Notes under the pieces: model-generated | The model's input: only the letters and a program-made list of their open reading frames with translations | Told to the model about the DNA's origin: nothing | Databases searched by the model: none | Shown: one piece after another, positions 1 through 12,645 of the stretch | Position numbering within the stretch: the stretch's first letter is position 1 | Layout: every line of letters starts with the position of its first letter | Program-made: the position numbers and the translations under genes | Source: an uncultured Gammaproteobacteria bacterium | Lineage (GTDB): Bacteria > Pseudomonadota > Gammaproteobacteria > Eutrophobiales > Eutrophobiaceae | Assembly: GCA_943788005.1 (NCBI GenBank) | Contig: CALSOP010000001.1 | Coordinates: forward strand, 1 to 64,000 | DNA length: 64,000 nucleotides | Direction of reading: 5' to 3'

Positions 1-186
1 TTCTTCACCATTAGGGTAACGACGCAATGCATGCAGACCACGAAACCGATGTGATTGAGGTGTCTTCTCTTCCGGATATTGCACCGTGATTTTGCGCTTA
101 AATAAATACTTTCCAGTAAGACGCAAACCTTTAAGTAATTCCCAAAGGAATAAACTGGTGACGTAATTTTTAATTTTATTAGCCAT
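1..186 (-). CDS. nuoI: NADH-quinone oxidoreductase subunit I (N-terminal part, runs off window)
   Basis: Minus-strand translation from ATG at 186: [62 protein letters not shown]; adjacent to nuoH. Confidence 0.9.
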   Translation of the reverse strand, partial: MANKIKNYVTSLFLWELLKGLRLTGKYLFKRKITVQYPEEKTPQSHRFRGLHALRRYPNGEE

Positions 187-191
187 TATGA

Positions 192-1307
192 TTAATTAAA
201 CCAAGGTGGAGTGTTGGTAACGACCAAAGCCGAAACCACGACCAACCAGACTATTGTTATTGGGATAAATACTTTCCAACCCAAGCGCATAATCTGATCA
301 TAACGATAGCGTGGGAAGGTAGCCCTGAACCATAAAAACAGAAACATAAAAAATGAAGTCTTGGCTAATAACCAAAACATCGGCGGCACCCAGGCAAAAA
401 GGTCTTCAAGGCCTGGTATCCCCTGAAAAGGTGATAACCATCCACCGCAAAACATAAGTGCAGATAGTACAGCTATCAAGATCATATTGGCATATTCAGC
501 CATAAAGAATACGGAGAATGCCATCCCGCCATATTCAACATGGAAGCCAGCCACAATTTCAGATTCGCCCTCTGCCACATCAAATGGCGCACGATTTGTT
601 TCTGCTAAACCAGAGATAAAATAGATAACAAATAATGGAAATAAAGGTAACCAGAACCAATGAATCACACTGCCTGTCTGGGAATTTACTATATCACCGA
701 GGTTTAAACTTCCTGCAGCGACTAATACACCGACGAGTGCAAACCCCATTGCAATTTCATACGCAACAATTTGTGCTGCTGATCGCATCGCACCCAGAAA
801 AGCATATTTAGAATTGGAGGCCCAGCCAGCAATAATGACACCGTAAACTGCCAATGATGTCAGTGCCAAGACATACAACAATCCAGCGTTGATGTTTGCT
901 AATACTTTAGTATCGTCAAATGGGATGACGGCCCATGCTGCTAATGATGGGGCTAAAGAAAGTATCGGCGCCATAATAAACAGAGCCCGGTTTGATCCCG
1001 TAGGGACAATAATTTCCTTAACGATAAGTTTAACCGCATCAGCAATAGGCTGACCTAGTCCCCATAAACTAAAGCCAAAGAAGCCCACCCGATTTGGACC
1101 GATTCGTCCTTGAATAAAGCCTATGACCTTTCGTTCAAAATAAGTGAAGTAAGCAACCGTTAGTAACACGGGAACTAAAATAGAAAGAATTTTGACGACC
1201 GTCTGTAAAACAGTCAGCGCCTGAGCTTGATAATCAACAGGCAATAGTAGTGTTGTTATCGGTAACAAAACGTTTTGACTTATAAATTGATAGATTATCT
1301 CTAACAT
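192..1307 (-). CDS. nuoH: NADH-quinone oxidoreductase subunit H
   Basis: [20 protein letters not shown] and [24 protein letters not shown] motifs; start placed at internal MLEIIYQF. Confidence 0.95.
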   Translation of the reverse strand: MLEIIYQFISQNVLLPITTLLLPVDYQAQALTVLQTVVKILSILVPVLLTVAYFTYFERKVIGFIQGRIGPNRVGFFGFSLWGLGQPIADAVKLIVKEIIVPTGSNRALFIMAPILSLAPSLAAWAVIPFDDTKVLANINAGLLYVLALTSLAVYGVIIAGWASNSKYAFLGAMRSAAQIVAYEIAMGFALVGVLVAAGSLNLGDIVNSQTGSVIHWFWLPLFPLFVIYFISGLAETNRAPFDVAEGESEIVAGFHVEYGGMAFSVFFMAEYANMILIAVLSALMFCGGWLSPFQGIPGLEDLFAWVPPMFWLLAKTSFFMFLFLWFRATFPRYRYDQIMRLGWKVFIPITIVWLVVVSALVVTNTPPWFN

Positions 1308-1311
1308 TGCA

Positions 1312-3693
1312 TCAAGCCTTTCCGATCCTGATTGAACCAAATGATGCACCCAGATCAACCTGAGCCGGATGTGCCGATTGAATCAGAACACAATCATCAG
1401 GAACTCTATCATCAATGACTACTTTCAAATTAACTGCACTATCATCTTGTTCAACTTTTGCAGTATCAGCATCGCTTAGATTATTTTTATCCGCCAATGC
1501 CGTATTGATATGAATCGCACCATCAGAGACATTATCCGTTTGCTGTAATGAAACGGCACGTCGACAAATTGAATCAATCATATTCATCGGGGTTTCAGTA
1601 ATGCGTTGTAAACCTGCACCATTTTTTTCGATAGCGACAGGCGAACGCCAGTGGTCCATATTCTCAGCCTTGATATCACCTATTATTTTTATCGCTTCGG
1701 CACTTACGTCTGCTGAAGACTGATATTCAAAACCATCCAGATTAAAGGTATTGCCTAGCACTCTTAACAATTTCCAGGCCGGTCTTGCTTCACCAAGAGG
1801 TGACACTGCCCCGGCAAAGCTTTGGCTAATGCCTTCATTATTTATATAGGTACCAGAGGTCTCGACAAATGCTGAAATAGGTAACATGACATCAGCATAA
1901 TTTTCAATTTCATCACTTCGATATGCTGTTAATGAAACAACCAACTCAGCATCATTCATTGCTGTGCGTGCGGCACGACTATCCCAACAATCCAGTTCTG
2001 GTTCAACGCTCAGTAAGACATAAGCTTTTAATTTTGCTTGCACCATTTCATTGCTGTTCAAACCAACACTGGCACATTCTTTACCACCAGCATGACGATG
2101 CGGAACCGCACCAGCTAACCATGCGCCTGAAGTATTTGCCGCCTCGGATAAGTAACCCAACTTCGATTTACTAATCTTCGCGATCAAGCCCGCAAGTGTA
2201 CGTAACAATGAAAATTGCGGATGTGCTGTTGCAGTATTACCCAATAAAACGATTGCGTTTTCCGAATCAATAAGTTTACTGGCTATTGTTCGATGAGTAT
2301 CTGTAACATTCGCATTTTCAACACACTGTTTTGCTTCAGCATCAATGGAACCGTCGCTTGTTTCAAGAACTGCCTTTAATATAGACGCCAATTCAACCGA
2401 CAACTGTTCGGGTGCAACAATACTTTTCGCTGCAAGTGGATAGTTATAGTCATAATCAACCGGATTCAAAAGCATAATAGCAGCACCTTTCAATGCAGCC
2501 TTACGCAGACGATGATTAATTATCGGTTGTTCCTTTCTAACATTACTACCTATCACGAGTGCTGATTGCAATGTCTCTAACTCTGAAACAGCTTGTCCCA
2601 AATAAGGAAACTGTGACACTGAATCTTGATCTGAGAAGTCAGCTTGTCTTAAGCGGGTATCAATATTATTAACACCAATATCACGTGAGAATTTCTGTAA
2701 TAAATAAAGCTCTTCCAAGGTTGAAGAAGGCGACGCTAATATCCCTACCTGTTCTGCACTATGCGATTCAATAACACCATTCAGTTTTTCCTTAACGGCA
2801 TCTAACGCAGTTTCCCAATCAACTTCTTTCCAGGAACCGTCTTCTTTGATCATTGGTGTTTGCAAACGATCATCGCTGTAAACACCTTCATAGCTAAATC
2901 GATCTCGATCTGAAAGCCATACTTCGTTGATTAATTCATTTTCAGCTGGTGCTACGCGTTTGACACGCTCACCTTTTACGTGAAAATGGATATTAGATCC
3001 TACTGAATCATGTGGTGCGATACCGTCTTTTTGTACCAGTTCCCAGGTTCTTGCAGAATAACGAAATGGTTTTGAGGTTAATGCACCAACAGGGCAAAGG
3101 TCGATAATATTGCCAGACAGTTCAGAGCTGACACTTTTTTCTATGTAAGTGCCGATCTCCATATTTTCACCGCGGCCAGTTGCGCCCATCTCACGTAAAC
3201 CAGCCACTTCTTCACCAAAACGAACACACCGTGTGCAATGAATACAACGGGTAAGATCGGTTTGTATCAATGGTCCAATATTTTTATCTTTTACGACACG
3301 CTTCTTCTCTTGATATCGAGAAACATCGCCGCCATAACCCATGGCTAGATCTTGTAATTCACATTCACCACCCTGATCACAAATAGGACAATCCAGCGGA
3401 TGATTAATCAATAAAAATTCCATGATTGATTTTTGTGCATCAACCGCTACTTTGGATTGCGTTTTAACGATCATGCCATCCATAACAGGAGTCGCACACG
3501 CGGGTAGCGGTTTTGGCGCTTTTTCAACTTCAACCAGACACATTCTGCAATTAGCAGCGACGGTTAACTTTTTGTGATAGCAGAAACGTGGCACATAGAT
3601 GTCATTGGCATCAGTCACCTCAATCAGCATCTGTCCTTTTTCCGCCTTTAAGGACTTGCCATCTACTTCAATTGTTATTTGATCGTCTGACAT
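1312..3693 (-). CDS. nuoG: NADH-quinone oxidoreductase subunit G
   Basis: 2Fe-2S N-terminus and [20 protein letters not shown]; start taken at [13 protein letters not shown]. Confidence 0.93.
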   Translation of the reverse strand: MSDDQITIEVDGKSLKAEKGQMLIEVTDANDIYVPRFCYHKKLTVAANCRMCLVEVEKAPKPLPACATPVMDGMIVKTQSKVAVDAQKSIMEFLLINHPLDCPICDQGGECELQDLAMGYGGDVSRYQEKKRVVKDKNIGPLIQTDLTRCIHCTRCVRFGEEVAGLREMGATGRGENMEIGTYIEKSVSSELSGNIIDLCPVGALTSKPFRYSARTWELVQKDGIAPHDSVGSNIHFHVKGERVKRVAPAENELINEVWLSDRDRFSYEGVYSDDRLQTPMIKEDGSWKEVDWETALDAVKEKLNGVIESHSAEQVGILASPSSTLEELYLLQKFSRDIGVNNIDTRLRQADFSDQDSVSQFPYLGQAVSELETLQSALVIGSNVRKEQPIINHRLRKAALKGAAIMLLNPVDYDYNYPLAAKSIVAPEQLSVELASILKAVLETSDGSIDAEAKQCVENANVTDTHRTIASKLIDSENAIVLLGNTATAHPQFSLLRTLAGLIAKISKSKLGYLSEAANTSGAWLAGAVPHRHAGGKECASVGLNSNEMVQAKLKAYVLLSVEPELDCWDSRAARTAMNDAELVVSLTAYRSDEIENYADVMLPISAFVETSGTYINNEGISQSFAGAVSPLGEARPAWKLLRVLGNTFNLDGFEYQSSADVSAEAIKIIGDIKAENMDHWRSPVAIEKNGAGLQRITETPMNMIDSICRRAVSLQQTDNVSDGAIHINTALADKNNLSDADTAKVEQDDSAVNLKVVIDDRVPDDCVLIQSAHPAQVDLGASFGSIRIGKA

Positions 3694-3710
3694 ACTATTA
3701 ATACTATTAA

Positions 3711-5015
3711 TTAAGCGGCCTCTGAGTCGTTGGCATGTCCTGAACCTACCATGCAACGTTTATGATCGATGTGATACTGGAATTCATCTCGAAATTGTTT
3801 AATAAAACTTCTCACAGGCCATGCAGCTGCATCACCGAAGGCACATATAGTACGTCCTTCAATCTTGCTCGCAACATCATCGAGTTTATCCAAATCGCCT
3901 TGTTCGCCTTTACCCTCTTCGATGCGTTTAACAACACGATATAACCAGCCGGTACCTTCACGACAGGGTGTACATTGTCCGCATGACTCTGAAAAATAAA
4001 AACGTGATAATCGTTCCAATGCCTTGACCATACAGGTCGTATCATCCATGACTATCACCGCACCAGAACCCAGCATAGATCCGGACTTGGCAATTGCATC
4101 GTAGTCCATATTAGTTTCAAGCATGACATCGCCATGCACTACCGGCATAGAACAACCACCCGGTATCACTGCTTTTAAACCTCGACCATCACGCACACCT
4201 CCAGCCATTTCCAATAACTTGGAAAACGGAGTGCCTAATGGAATTTCAAAATTACCAGGATTATTGACGTGTCCACTAACAGAAAAACATTTAACACCAC
4301 CACTATTAGTCACACCTTTTTCAGCAAACCAATTACCGCCATTACGTATAATGTTAGGCACTGAAGCAAAGCTCTCAGTATTATTGATCGTCGTTGGCTT
4401 ACCGTATAAACCAAAGTTTGCAGGAAATGGCGGTTTAAATCTTGGTTGACCTTTCTTACCTTCTAACGATTCAAGTAAAGCAGTCTCTTCACCACAGATA
4501 TAAGCACCTGCGCCTAAACTTGCGTGTATATCAATACTAATACCGCTACCCAAAATATCATCGCCCAACAATCCTTCGCGACGTGCTTCTTTCAAGGCAT
4601 TATCAAAACGCGGGAAAGGCTCATCCATAAACTCACCACGAATATAATTATAACCAACACTAGAACCTGTCGCATAACAAGCGATAGCCATCCCTTCAAC
4701 GATTGAATGCGGGTTGAAACGAAGAATGTCCCGATCTTTACAGGTGCCTGGTTCACTCTCATCAGAATTACAGACAATATATTTTTGACCATCGAAATTT
4801 CGCGGCATAAAACTCCATTTCAAACCAGTCGGAAAGCCAGCACCGCCTCTACCCCTTAGACCAGAAGATTTAACTTCTTCGATAACATCTTCAGGAGGAA
4901 TTTTATCATTAATTATTTTCTTCAACGCTTCATAGCCACCGACCTTCAAGTAATTTTCTAAGGTCCAGGGCTCATCAAACTGGAGCGTGGCAAAACAAAC
5001 GCTGTTTAATTCCAT
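3711..5015 (-). CDS. nuoF: NADH-quinone oxidoreductase subunit F
   Basis: [34 protein letters not shown]. Confidence 0.96.
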   Translation of the reverse strand: MELNSVCFATLQFDEPWTLENYLKVGGYEALKKIINDKIPPEDVIEEVKSSGLRGRGGAGFPTGLKWSFMPRNFDGQKYIVCNSDESEPGTCKDRDILRFNPHSIVEGMAIACYATGSSVGYNYIRGEFMDEPFPRFDNALKEARREGLLGDDILGSGISIDIHASLGAGAYICGEETALLESLEGKKGQPRFKPPFPANFGLYGKPTTINNTESFASVPNIIRNGGNWFAEKGVTNSGGVKCFSVSGHVNNPGNFEIPLGTPFSKLLEMAGGVRDGRGLKAVIPGGCSMPVVHGDVMLETNMDYDAIAKSGSMLGSGAVIVMDDTTCMVKALERLSRFYFSESCGQCTPCREGTGWLYRVVKRIEEGKGEQGDLDKLDDVASKIEGRTICAFGDAAAWPVRSFIKQFRDEFQYHIDHKRCMVGSGHANDSEAA

Positions 5016-5019
5016 AATA

Positions 5020-5517
5020 TTAATCCAGGCTATCCAGAATCTCGTCGACCTTGTCAGTCGTTAGATTCTCGTAGTATTTATGATCGATCATCATCATTGG
5101 GCCACCACAACAGGCGGCTAAACATTCTTCTTCACACTTAATATAAAATTTCCCATCGGCGGTTGATTCACCAGTTTTAATGCCTAGCTTCTTCTCAATA
5201 TGGTTGACGATGTCATCAGATCCCATGAGCAAACATGAAATATTAGTACACACAGAGATACTGTGTCGGCCTACTGGTTGTGTTTCAAACATGGAATAAA
5301 AAGAGGCGACTTCATAGACGGCGATATTCGACATACCGAGATAATCCGCAACGGCGTCCATTAATTCTGTTGTTAAATAACCATCGTTTTGATGTTGTGC
5401 TTCGCGTAAGGCTGCTAGAACGGCAGATTGCTTTCTGTCTTCAGGATATTTTTCCAACCACATATCGATCTCTGATCGAGTATGTTCTGAAAGTATAGTT
5501 TTAGTAGTTTCAGTCAT
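5020..5517 (-). CDS. nuoE: NADH-quinone oxidoreductase subunit E
   Basis: Thioredoxin-like 2Fe-2S subunit with [14 protein letters not shown] and [12 protein letters not shown]; start at MTETTKTIL. Confidence 0.93.
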   Translation of the reverse strand: MTETTKTILSEHTRSEIDMWLEKYPEDRKQSAVLAALREAQHQNDGYLTTELMDAVADYLGMSNIAVYEVASFYSMFETQPVGRHSISVCTNISCLLMGSDDIVNHIEKKLGIKTGESTADGKFYIKCEEECLAACCGGPMMMIDHKYYENLTTDKVDEILDSLD

Positions 5518-5521
5518 TCTT

Positions 5522-6775
5522 TTACCTGTCGATCTCACCAAACACAATATCTTGAGTACCTATAACAGCAACCACATCGGACAACATGTGACCTTTAACC
5601 ATCTCGTTCATTGAAGATAGATGAGCAAAACCAGGCGCACGAACTTTTAAACGATAAGGCTTATTCGCACCATCCGAAATCAAATAAATTCCAAACTCAC
5701 CCTTAGGATGCTCCACTGCTGAATATACTTCCCCTTCTGGCACACAGTATCCTTCTGTGAATAACTTAAAATGATGGATCAATGATTCCATATCTTCTTT
5801 CATTTCTTCACGTTTAGGCGGAACCAACTTATGATCATCAAGAATAACGGGGCCTGGATTTTGTCTGAGCCAATCGACACATTGTTTTATAATACGATTA
5901 GATTGTCGCATCTCCTCAACACGAACCAGATAACGATCATAGCAATCACCATCAGTACCTACCGGTATATCAAAATCCATTTGATCATATACTTCATAAG
6001 GTTGTTTCTTTCTGAGGTCCCATTCGATACCCGAACCGCGTAACATCGGCCCAGTAAAACCTAATTGCAATGCGCGTTCAGGACTAACCACACCAATCCC
6101 AACCGTACGTTGTTTCCAGATTCGGTTATCAGTTAATAAGGTTTCGTATTCATCTATGCAGCCAGGAAAACGATCAGTAAACGAGGCGATATAATCCAAC
6201 AACGAGCCTTGTCTATTTTCATTTAATCGATCGACCTCTTCTTGCTTATGCCACTTGGAAGATTCATATTTCGGCATCATTGAGGGCAAGTCTCGATAAA
6301 CACCACCGGGACGATAATAAGTCGCGTGCATACGCGTTCCTGAAACTGCCTCATAGCAATCCATCAAGTCTTCCCGTTCACGAAAACAATAGAGGAACAT
6401 GGTCATAGCACCGACATCAAGCCCGTGTGTTCCTAACCACATAAGATGGTTTAAAACACGCGTAATCTCATCAAACATGACACGAATATATTGCGCACGT
6501 AGCGGAGGTGTTACACCTAATAATTTTTCTATTGCCATGACATAGGCATGTTCATTGCACATCATGGAGACATAGTCGAGTCTATCCATGTAACCAATAC
6601 TTTGATTAAACGGTTTACTCTCTGCCAGCTTTTCGGTTCCTCGATGTAATAAACCGATATGTGGATCAGCCCGCTCGATAACTTCACCATCCATTTCGAG
6701 GACGAGTCTAAGCACACCATGAGCTGCAGGATGCTGAGGACCAAAATTCATAGTCATATTACGAATCTCAGGCAT
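5522..6775 (-). CDS. nuoD: NADH-quinone oxidoreductase subunit D
   Basis: [25 protein letters not shown]; start at MPEIRNM. Confidence 0.96.
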   Translation of the reverse strand: MPEIRNMTMNFGPQHPAAHGVLRLVLEMDGEVIERADPHIGLLHRGTEKLAESKPFNQSIGYMDRLDYVSMMCNEHAYVMAIEKLLGVTPPLRAQYIRVMFDEITRVLNHLMWLGTHGLDVGAMTMFLYCFREREDLMDCYEAVSGTRMHATYYRPGGVYRDLPSMMPKYESSKWHKQEEVDRLNENRQGSLLDYIASFTDRFPGCIDEYETLLTDNRIWKQRTVGIGVVSPERALQLGFTGPMLRGSGIEWDLRKKQPYEVYDQMDFDIPVGTDGDCYDRYLVRVEEMRQSNRIIKQCVDWLRQNPGPVILDDHKLVPPKREEMKEDMESLIHHFKLFTEGYCVPEGEVYSAVEHPKGEFGIYLISDGANKPYRLKVRAPGFAHLSSMNEMVKGHMLSDVVAVIGTQDIVFGEIDR

Positions 6776-7457
6776 CGTTTTGCTCCTCTGCAGGTGTGGC
6801 AAAGCGATTATCATCGCGAATTACCCTAGGTACCAATACTCTGTTTGTAATAGTAACCGGTTCATAGACCACTCGTTTTTTATCCGGGTCATAGCGAACT
6901 TCTACATTGCCTTCCAAAGGAAAATCTTTACGGAAAGGATGACCTATAAAGCCATAGTCTGTCAGAATCCGACGCAAATCCGGATGTCCCTCAAACAAGA
7001 TGCCAAAAAGATCAAATGCCTCTCGTTCAAACCAATCGGCTGAACTCCAGATTCCTGATACTGAAGCAACACGAGGGTATTCATCAGATACATAACAGCG
7101 AAGTCGTAAGCGAATATTGTGGTTTATTGATAACAGATGATAGACAACAGCATAACGCTCATTGGTGTTATGACTATTTTCCTGATCATTTCCTTGGCGG
7201 CCACGACTAAAACCAGTAGAAGTTGTTTCCTGAGTAGACCAGTCGACTTGTCCATACGTTGAGTAATCAACACCGCACAGATCGGAAAGTTGCGTAAAAG
7301 CAAATTGTTCATCATCGCGTAATACTTTACACACTGACAACAAATCATCAGCGGCTAAGACTAATGTGACTTGATCACGATCAGTGATGCAGTGAATCAA
7401 CTCATTGCTGAATCGCTCCCCAAGTTTTGCCGCGAGATTAGCGGTAGAATCCGTCAT
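6768..7457 (-). CDS. nuoC: NADH-quinone oxidoreductase subunit C
   Basis: [39 protein letters not shown]. Confidence 0.95.
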   Translation of the reverse strand: MTDSTANLAAKLGERFSNELIHCITDRDQVTLVLAADDLLSVCKVLRDDEQFAFTQLSDLCGVDYSTYGQVDWSTQETTSTGFSRGRQGNDQENSHNTNERYAVVYHLLSINHNIRLRLRCYVSDEYPRVASVSGIWSSADWFEREAFDLFGILFEGHPDLRRILTDYGFIGHPFRKDFPLEGNVEVRYDPDKKRVVYEPVTITNRVLVPRVIRDDNRFATPAEEQNDA

Positions 7458-7479
7458 GCCTATAAATTATTTAGTGGTG

Positions 7480-7974
7480 TTATCGAGCTATTGTATTAGT
7501 TCGTTTTATCTTTTTTTGTAATTGTATTATTCCGAATAACAAGGCTTCTGCAGTTGGAGGACATCCCGGAACGTAGACATCAACAGGTACAATGCGATCA
7601 CATCCTCTGACGACCGCATAAGAATAATGGTAATAACCACCACCATTTGCACATGAGCCCATAGAGATAACCCAACGAGGCTCCGCCATCTGGTCATAAA
7701 CCTTGCGCAACGCTGGTGCCATTTTATTTACTAATGTTCCTGCTACAATCATTACATCAGATTGTCTAGGACTCGGTCTAAAGACAATGCCGAATCGGTC
7801 TAAATCATATCGCGAAGCACCAGCTTGCATCATTTCAACCGCACAACAAGCAAGACCAAAGGTCATTGGCCACATTGAGCCAGTTCGAGCCCAATTAATA
7901 AGGTTGTCGACACTAGTAGTGACAATACCTGATTCGTGAATTTTTTCCTCAGCACCCATTTTGCTTACTCCCAA
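7480..7974 (-). CDS. nuoB: NADH-quinone oxidoreductase subunit B
   Basis: [33 protein letters not shown]. Confidence 0.96.
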   Translation of the reverse strand: MGVSKMGAEEKIHESGIVTTSVDNLINWARTGSMWPMTFGLACCAVEMMQAGASRYDLDRFGIVFRPSPRQSDVMIVAGTLVNKMAPALRKVYDQMAEPRWVISMGSCANGGGYYHYSYAVVRGCDRIVPVDVYVPGCPPTAEALLFGIIQLQKKIKRTNTIAR

Positions 7975-8333
7975 TCAAGCGCGCCTTTGCGCCATTCATA
8001 GATAAAACCAACTACGAGTACACCGAGGAATATCATCATTGCCCAGAATCCTGCCATGCCAATACCTTCCAACGCAACAGCCCATGGGAATAGAAATGCG
8101 ATTTCAAGATCAAAGATTATAAATAGAATAGCTACGAGATAATAACGAACATCAAATTTCATACGGGCATCTTCAAATGCTTCAAATCCACATTCATACG
8201 GAGACTGCTTTTCCGAATCAGCGCGAGCGTGACCTAGTAATTTTCCTAAACCTAGCCCTAATCCAATTAATACTATGCCCATTACCAAACCGACAAAGGT
8301 AAATATAAGAATGGGAAAATAATTCGCCAACAT
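7965..8333 (-). CDS. nuoA: NADH-quinone oxidoreductase subunit A
   Basis: [41 protein letters not shown]. Confidence 0.95.
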   Translation of the reverse strand: MLANYFPILIFTFVGLVMGIVLIGLGLGLGKLLGHARADSEKQSPYECGFEAFEDARMKFDVRYYLVAILFIIFDLEIAFLFPWAVALEGIGMAGFWAMMIFLGVLVVGFIYEWRKGALDWE

Positions 8334-8723
8334 TTGTTTATTCCAAAGATCTTTAAAAAAGTGAATTAATAGCTTCTAAGTATACTAACAAGATTCAAGC
8401 CAATCACCTAAAAACATTAATATTTTTTATATTATTATTACATTATCCAGTGTTGTATTAATTTCGTCATGATTAAAATCAAATATTAATTTAATTGCTA
8501 GATAAAAATCGATAGAAAATGGATCTGTGTTTTAAAAATGTGGGCAAAATCAGAACGGAGACAACAAATCTAACAAAATGAATTTTAATCTTAAAAAATT
8601 CATTAAATTATATTGTATTTTGTGATGTCGGACTCAAGCCACCACAAGATTACTCTGACAACAAGTCCAAAACCCTGAGCAACTTCAATCTATATTGATG
8701 CTGTGCTATCTATATCACAACTA

Positions 8724-9902
8724 TCAGAAAGCATCTCCAGGGACACGCACCCAGCCTTCCATAAGAATGCGTGCACTACGACTCATTATCACTTTGGTAG
8801 CAGTCCATTGGCCATCATCCTGAGCAGCTTCAGCACCAACTCGCAGAGTTCCCGAAGGATGCCCGAAAGTTACCGCGTTCCGTTCACCACCACCCGCAGA
8901 CAGGTTTACTAAGGTGCCTGGAATTGCTGCTGCTGTTCCGATAGCGACTGCAGCAGTACCCATCATGGCGTGATGTAACTTTCCCATAGATAGCGCACGA
9001 ACATTTAAGTCGATATCTGCAGCATTAATTTGTTTGCCGCTGGAAGCAACATAAGCTGTAGCTTTGCCAACAAAAGCGACCTTGGGCGTGTGTTGTCGAT
9101 CTGCGGCCTCTTCGATAGTTTCAATCAGACCCATGCGCACTGCACCGTAGGCTCGAATAGTCTCAAACATTGCTAATGCTTTGTCATCATTATTAATCGC
9201 TTCCTGCAATTCTGTTCCCTTATATGATATGTCTTCCGCATTTAGGAAAATGGTCGGTATACCGGCATTAATCATAGTGGCTTTGAATGTGCCAACACCC
9301 GGCACTTCTAAATCATCTATTAAGTTTCCAGTAGGAAAAATCGCACCTTCACCATCGGCAGGATCCATAAACTCGATCTTCACTTCCGCCGCAGGGAAGG
9401 TCACACCATCGAGTTCAAATTCACCCGTTTCCTGTACTTCGCCATTAGTAATAGGGACATGGGCAATAATGGTTTTTTTGATATTGGCCTGCCAGATACG
9501 CACGATAGCAATTCCATTCTCTGGAATACGGCTAACATCAACTAGTCCATTGCTGATCGCAAATGAACCTACCGCTGCTGTCAGGTTGCCACAATTACCA
9601 CTCCAATCGACGAAGGCCTTATCGATAGATACCTGACCAAACAGATAATCAACATCATGATCCGGCTGACTGGTTTTCGATAGAATGACTGTTTTGCTGG
9701 TACTGGATGTCGCCCCACCCATACCATCGGTATGTTTTCCGTAGGGATCCGGGCTGCCGATCATGCGTAACAATAGGGCATCGCGTGCAGCACCCGGCAC
9801 CTGTGCCGATTCTGGTAGGTCTTCAAGATTAAAGAACACGCCTTTGCTGGTGCCGCCTCGCATGTAAGTGGCGGGGATCCTGATCTGGGGTACATGGCTC
9901 AT
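8724..9902 (-). CDS. prpF: 2-methylaconitate cis-trans isomerase PrpF
   Basis: PATYMRGGTSKGVFF, WSGNCGNLTAAVG, GTAAVAIGTAAAIPGT; next to acnD. Confidence 0.92.
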   Translation of the reverse strand: MSHVPQIRIPATYMRGGTSKGVFFNLEDLPESAQVPGAARDALLLRMIGSPDPYGKHTDGMGGATSSTSKTVILSKTSQPDHDVDYLFGQVSIDKAFVDWSGNCGNLTAAVGSFAISNGLVDVSRIPENGIAIVRIWQANIKKTIIAHVPITNGEVQETGEFELDGVTFPAAEVKIEFMDPADGEGAIFPTGNLIDDLEVPGVGTFKATMINAGIPTIFLNAEDISYKGTELQEAINNDDKALAMFETIRAYGAVRMGLIETIEEAADRQHTPKVAFVGKATAYVASSGKQINAADIDLNVRALSMGKLHHAMMGTAAVAIGTAAAIPGTLVNLSAGGGERNAVTFGHPSGTLRVGAEAAQDDGQWTATKVIMSRSARILMEGWVRVPGDAF

Positions 9903-9916
9903 GTTTATTCTCCCGC

Positions 9917-12523
9917 TTAAGCCGCGTTGGATTCAAGGAAGTCTTGTGCAAAACGTTGCAGGACACCACCGGCTGCATACACATGTACTTCTTCGGCAGT
10001 ATCAAGACGGCAGGTCACAGGAATCTCAGCAGTTTCGCCGTTGGCACGAGTCATCACGACGGTCAGATCCGCACCCGGTGAAATTTCACCATTCACATCG
10101 TAAGTCTCTGTACCATCTATAGCATAAGTATTACGATTATCACCTGCCTTAAATTCTAGTGGTAAGACCCCCATACCCACCAAGTTTGTACGGTGGATAC
10201 GTTCAAAACCTTCAGCCACAATGACTTCCACACCGGCCAGGCGAACACCTTTAGCTGCCCAGTCACGGGAAGAGCCCTGTCCGTAGTCAGCACCAGCGAT
10301 AATAATCAACGGCTGCTTACGTTCCATATAGGTTTCTATGGCCTCCCACATACGGCTCTCTTTACCTTCGGGCTCGATGCGGGTCAAAGAACCCTGCTTC
10401 ACTTCTCCATTATCATCACGGCACATCTCGTTTAACAATTTCGGGTTAGCAAAAGTTGCTCGCTGTGCAGTGAGGTGATCGCCTCGATGGGTTGCATAAG
10501 AATTAAAGTCTACTTCTGGTAAACCCATCTTATCCAGATAGGCACCCGCAGCACTATTCAACATAATCGCATTAGAAGGAGACAGATGATCGGTAGTGAT
10601 GTTGTCGCCCAGTACTGCAAGTGGGCGCATACCCTTCATCGTACGCTCACCCGCAAGCGCGCCTTCCCAGTAGGGAGGTCGACGGATATAAGTGCTCTGG
10701 GGACGCCAGTCATACAATGGGCTTTCGGCTGTTGCTCCTTTAACCAAATTGAACATTGGAGTGTAGATCTTCTTGAACTGTTCAGGCTTAACACTTTCTT
10801 TAACAATCGCATCGATCTCTTCATCGCTAGGCCAGATATCTTTCAGCGTAACAGGATTACCTTTCTGATCTTTGCCAAGTACATCCTTCTCGATGTCAAA
10901 ACGAATGGTACCGGCAATGGCGTAGGCAACCACCAGCGGTGGTGAAGCAAGAAAGGCCTGCTTGGCATATGGATGAATACGACCATCAAAGTTGCGGTTA
11001 CCTGAGAGTACGGCTGTAGCGTACAGGTCACGGTCGATGACTTCTTTTTGAATATCAGGATCCAACGCACCACTCATGCCATTACATGTAGTACAGGCGA
11101 AAGCGACGATACCAAAGCCGAGCTTTTCCAACTCGGGCAACAGGCCCGATTCTTCCAGGTAAAGTTGGACTACCTTGGAACCCGGTGCAAAGGAAGATTT
11201 AACCCAGGGCTTACGTATTAAACCCAGTTCATTTGCTTTGCGTGCTATCAGACCAGCAGCAACCATATTGCGCGGGTTACTGGTATTGGTGCAGGAAGTA
11301 ATCGCCGCGATGATCACCGCGCCATCGGGCATTTTGCCTTCTGCCTCTTCCGCGTTTGCCTTGTCGAGTCCAACCGCGATACCGCGTGATTCCAGATCCG
11401 AAGTCGGTAAACGTCGATGCGGATTTGATGGTCCCGCCATATTACGGCAGACCGTTGACAGGTCAAATGTTAGTACACGACCATACTCAGCCTGCTTAAG
11501 ATCATCAGCCCACAGGCCCGTTACTTTGGCGTAGTTTTCTACTAATGCGACTTGTTCTGGTTCACGACCTGTCAGTTTTAGATAATCAATAGTCTGCTCG
11601 TCGATATAGAACATGCCAGCAGAGGCACCATATTCCGGCGTCATATTTGAGATTGTCGCGCGGTCACCAATGGTCAGCCCGGCGACACCTTCACCAAAGA
11701 ATTCAAGGTAGGCCGAGACTACTTTTTCATTGCGCAGAAATTCGGTTATTGCTAATACGATATCAGTCGCTGTTATACCGGGTTGGCGCTTGCCGGTGAT
11801 ATTGACACCGATAATGTCCGGTAGACGCATCATAGAAGGACGACCCAACATTACGGTTTCGGCTTCAAGACCACCAACGCCAATTGCAATAACACCTAAA
11901 GCATCAACATGAGGCGTATGACTGTCGGTACCGACGCAGGTATCGGGATAAGCCACACCATTACGTGACTGGATCACCGGAGACATCTTTTCCAGATTGA
12001 TCTGGTGCATGATGCCATTACCAGCTGGTATTACGTCTACGTTTTCAAACGCCGTCTTAGTCCACTCGATAAAGTGAAAACGGTCTTCATTACGTCGATC
12101 CTCGATGGCACGATTTTTTTCAAACGCATCTGCTTCAAAACCACCGTGTTCAACGGCTAGAGAATGATCAACGATCAACTGTGTAGGCACCACTGGGTTA
12201 ACCTTGGCCGGATCACCACCTTGATCTGCAATCGCATCACGCAAACCAGCCAAATCAACCAACGCAGTCTGTCCCAAAATATCATGGCAAACAACGCGTG
12301 CTGGATACCATGGAAAATCTAGATCTTGTTTACGATCGATAATTTGTTTCAGGGAGTCTGTCAGTGCCGTAGGATCGCAGCGACGCACAAGCTGCTCGGC
12401 CAATACCCGGGATGTATAAGGTAAACTCGCATACGCACCGGGCTTAATTGCTTCAACCGCTTCACGGGTATCGAAATAATCCAGCTCAGAATTAGGCAAG
12501 GGTTTACGGTAATTGGTATTCAT
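9917..12523 (-). CDS. acnD: Fe/S-dependent 2-methylisocitrate dehydratase AcnD (aconitase family)
   Basis: Aconitase signatures (VGTDSHTPHVDALGVIAIGVGGLEAE, AAITSCTNTSNP); paired with prpF, as in known acnD-prpF methylcitrate clusters. Start at MNTNYRKPLPN. Confidence 0.9.
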   Translation of the reverse strand: MNTNYRKPLPNSELDYFDTREAVEAIKPGAYASLPYTSRVLAEQLVRRCDPTALTDSLKQIIDRKQDLDFPWYPARVVCHDILGQTALVDLAGLRDAIADQGGDPAKVNPVVPTQLIVDHSLAVEHGGFEADAFEKNRAIEDRRNEDRFHFIEWTKTAFENVDVIPAGNGIMHQINLEKMSPVIQSRNGVAYPDTCVGTDSHTPHVDALGVIAIGVGGLEAETVMLGRPSMMRLPDIIGVNITGKRQPGITATDIVLAITEFLRNEKVVSAYLEFFGEGVAGLTIGDRATISNMTPEYGASAGMFYIDEQTIDYLKLTGREPEQVALVENYAKVTGLWADDLKQAEYGRVLTFDLSTVCRNMAGPSNPHRRLPTSDLESRGIAVGLDKANAEEAEGKMPDGAVIIAAITSCTNTSNPRNMVAAGLIARKANELGLIRKPWVKSSFAPGSKVVQLYLEESGLLPELEKLGFGIVAFACTTCNGMSGALDPDIQKEVIDRDLYATAVLSGNRNFDGRIHPYAKQAFLASPPLVVAYAIAGTIRFDIEKDVLGKDQKGNPVTLKDIWPSDEEIDAIVKESVKPEQFKKIYTPMFNLVKGATAESPLYDWRPQSTYIRRPPYWEGALAGERTMKGMRPLAVLGDNITTDHLSPSNAIMLNSAAGAYLDKMGLPEVDFNSYATHRGDHLTAQRATFANPKLLNEMCRDDNGEVKQGSLTRIEPEGKESRMWEAIETYMERKQPLIIIAGADYGQGSSRDWAAKGVRLAGVEVIVAEGFERIHRTNLVGMGVLPLEFKAGDNRNTYAIDGTETYDVNGEISPGADLTVVMTRANGETAEIPVTCRLDTAEEVHVYAAGGVLQRFAQDFLESNAA

Positions 12524-12645
12524 ATTATCTACTCTCATTTTTGGGGTTTTTACTATTTACAAGAACCTGTTCTGCAATTGCTGGGTGTACGTCGTCAAAA
12601 CCTTTTGGACAGGTAGCGGTTTGATTTAAGAGACACATTAGTTCA

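Noticed and set aside
4123-4449. 108-aa plus-strand ORF
   Set aside because: Antisense inside nuoF; composition explained by the opposite strand.
9181-9636. 151-aa plus-strand ORF
   Set aside because: Fully antisense inside prpF; low-complexity translation with no recognisable domain.
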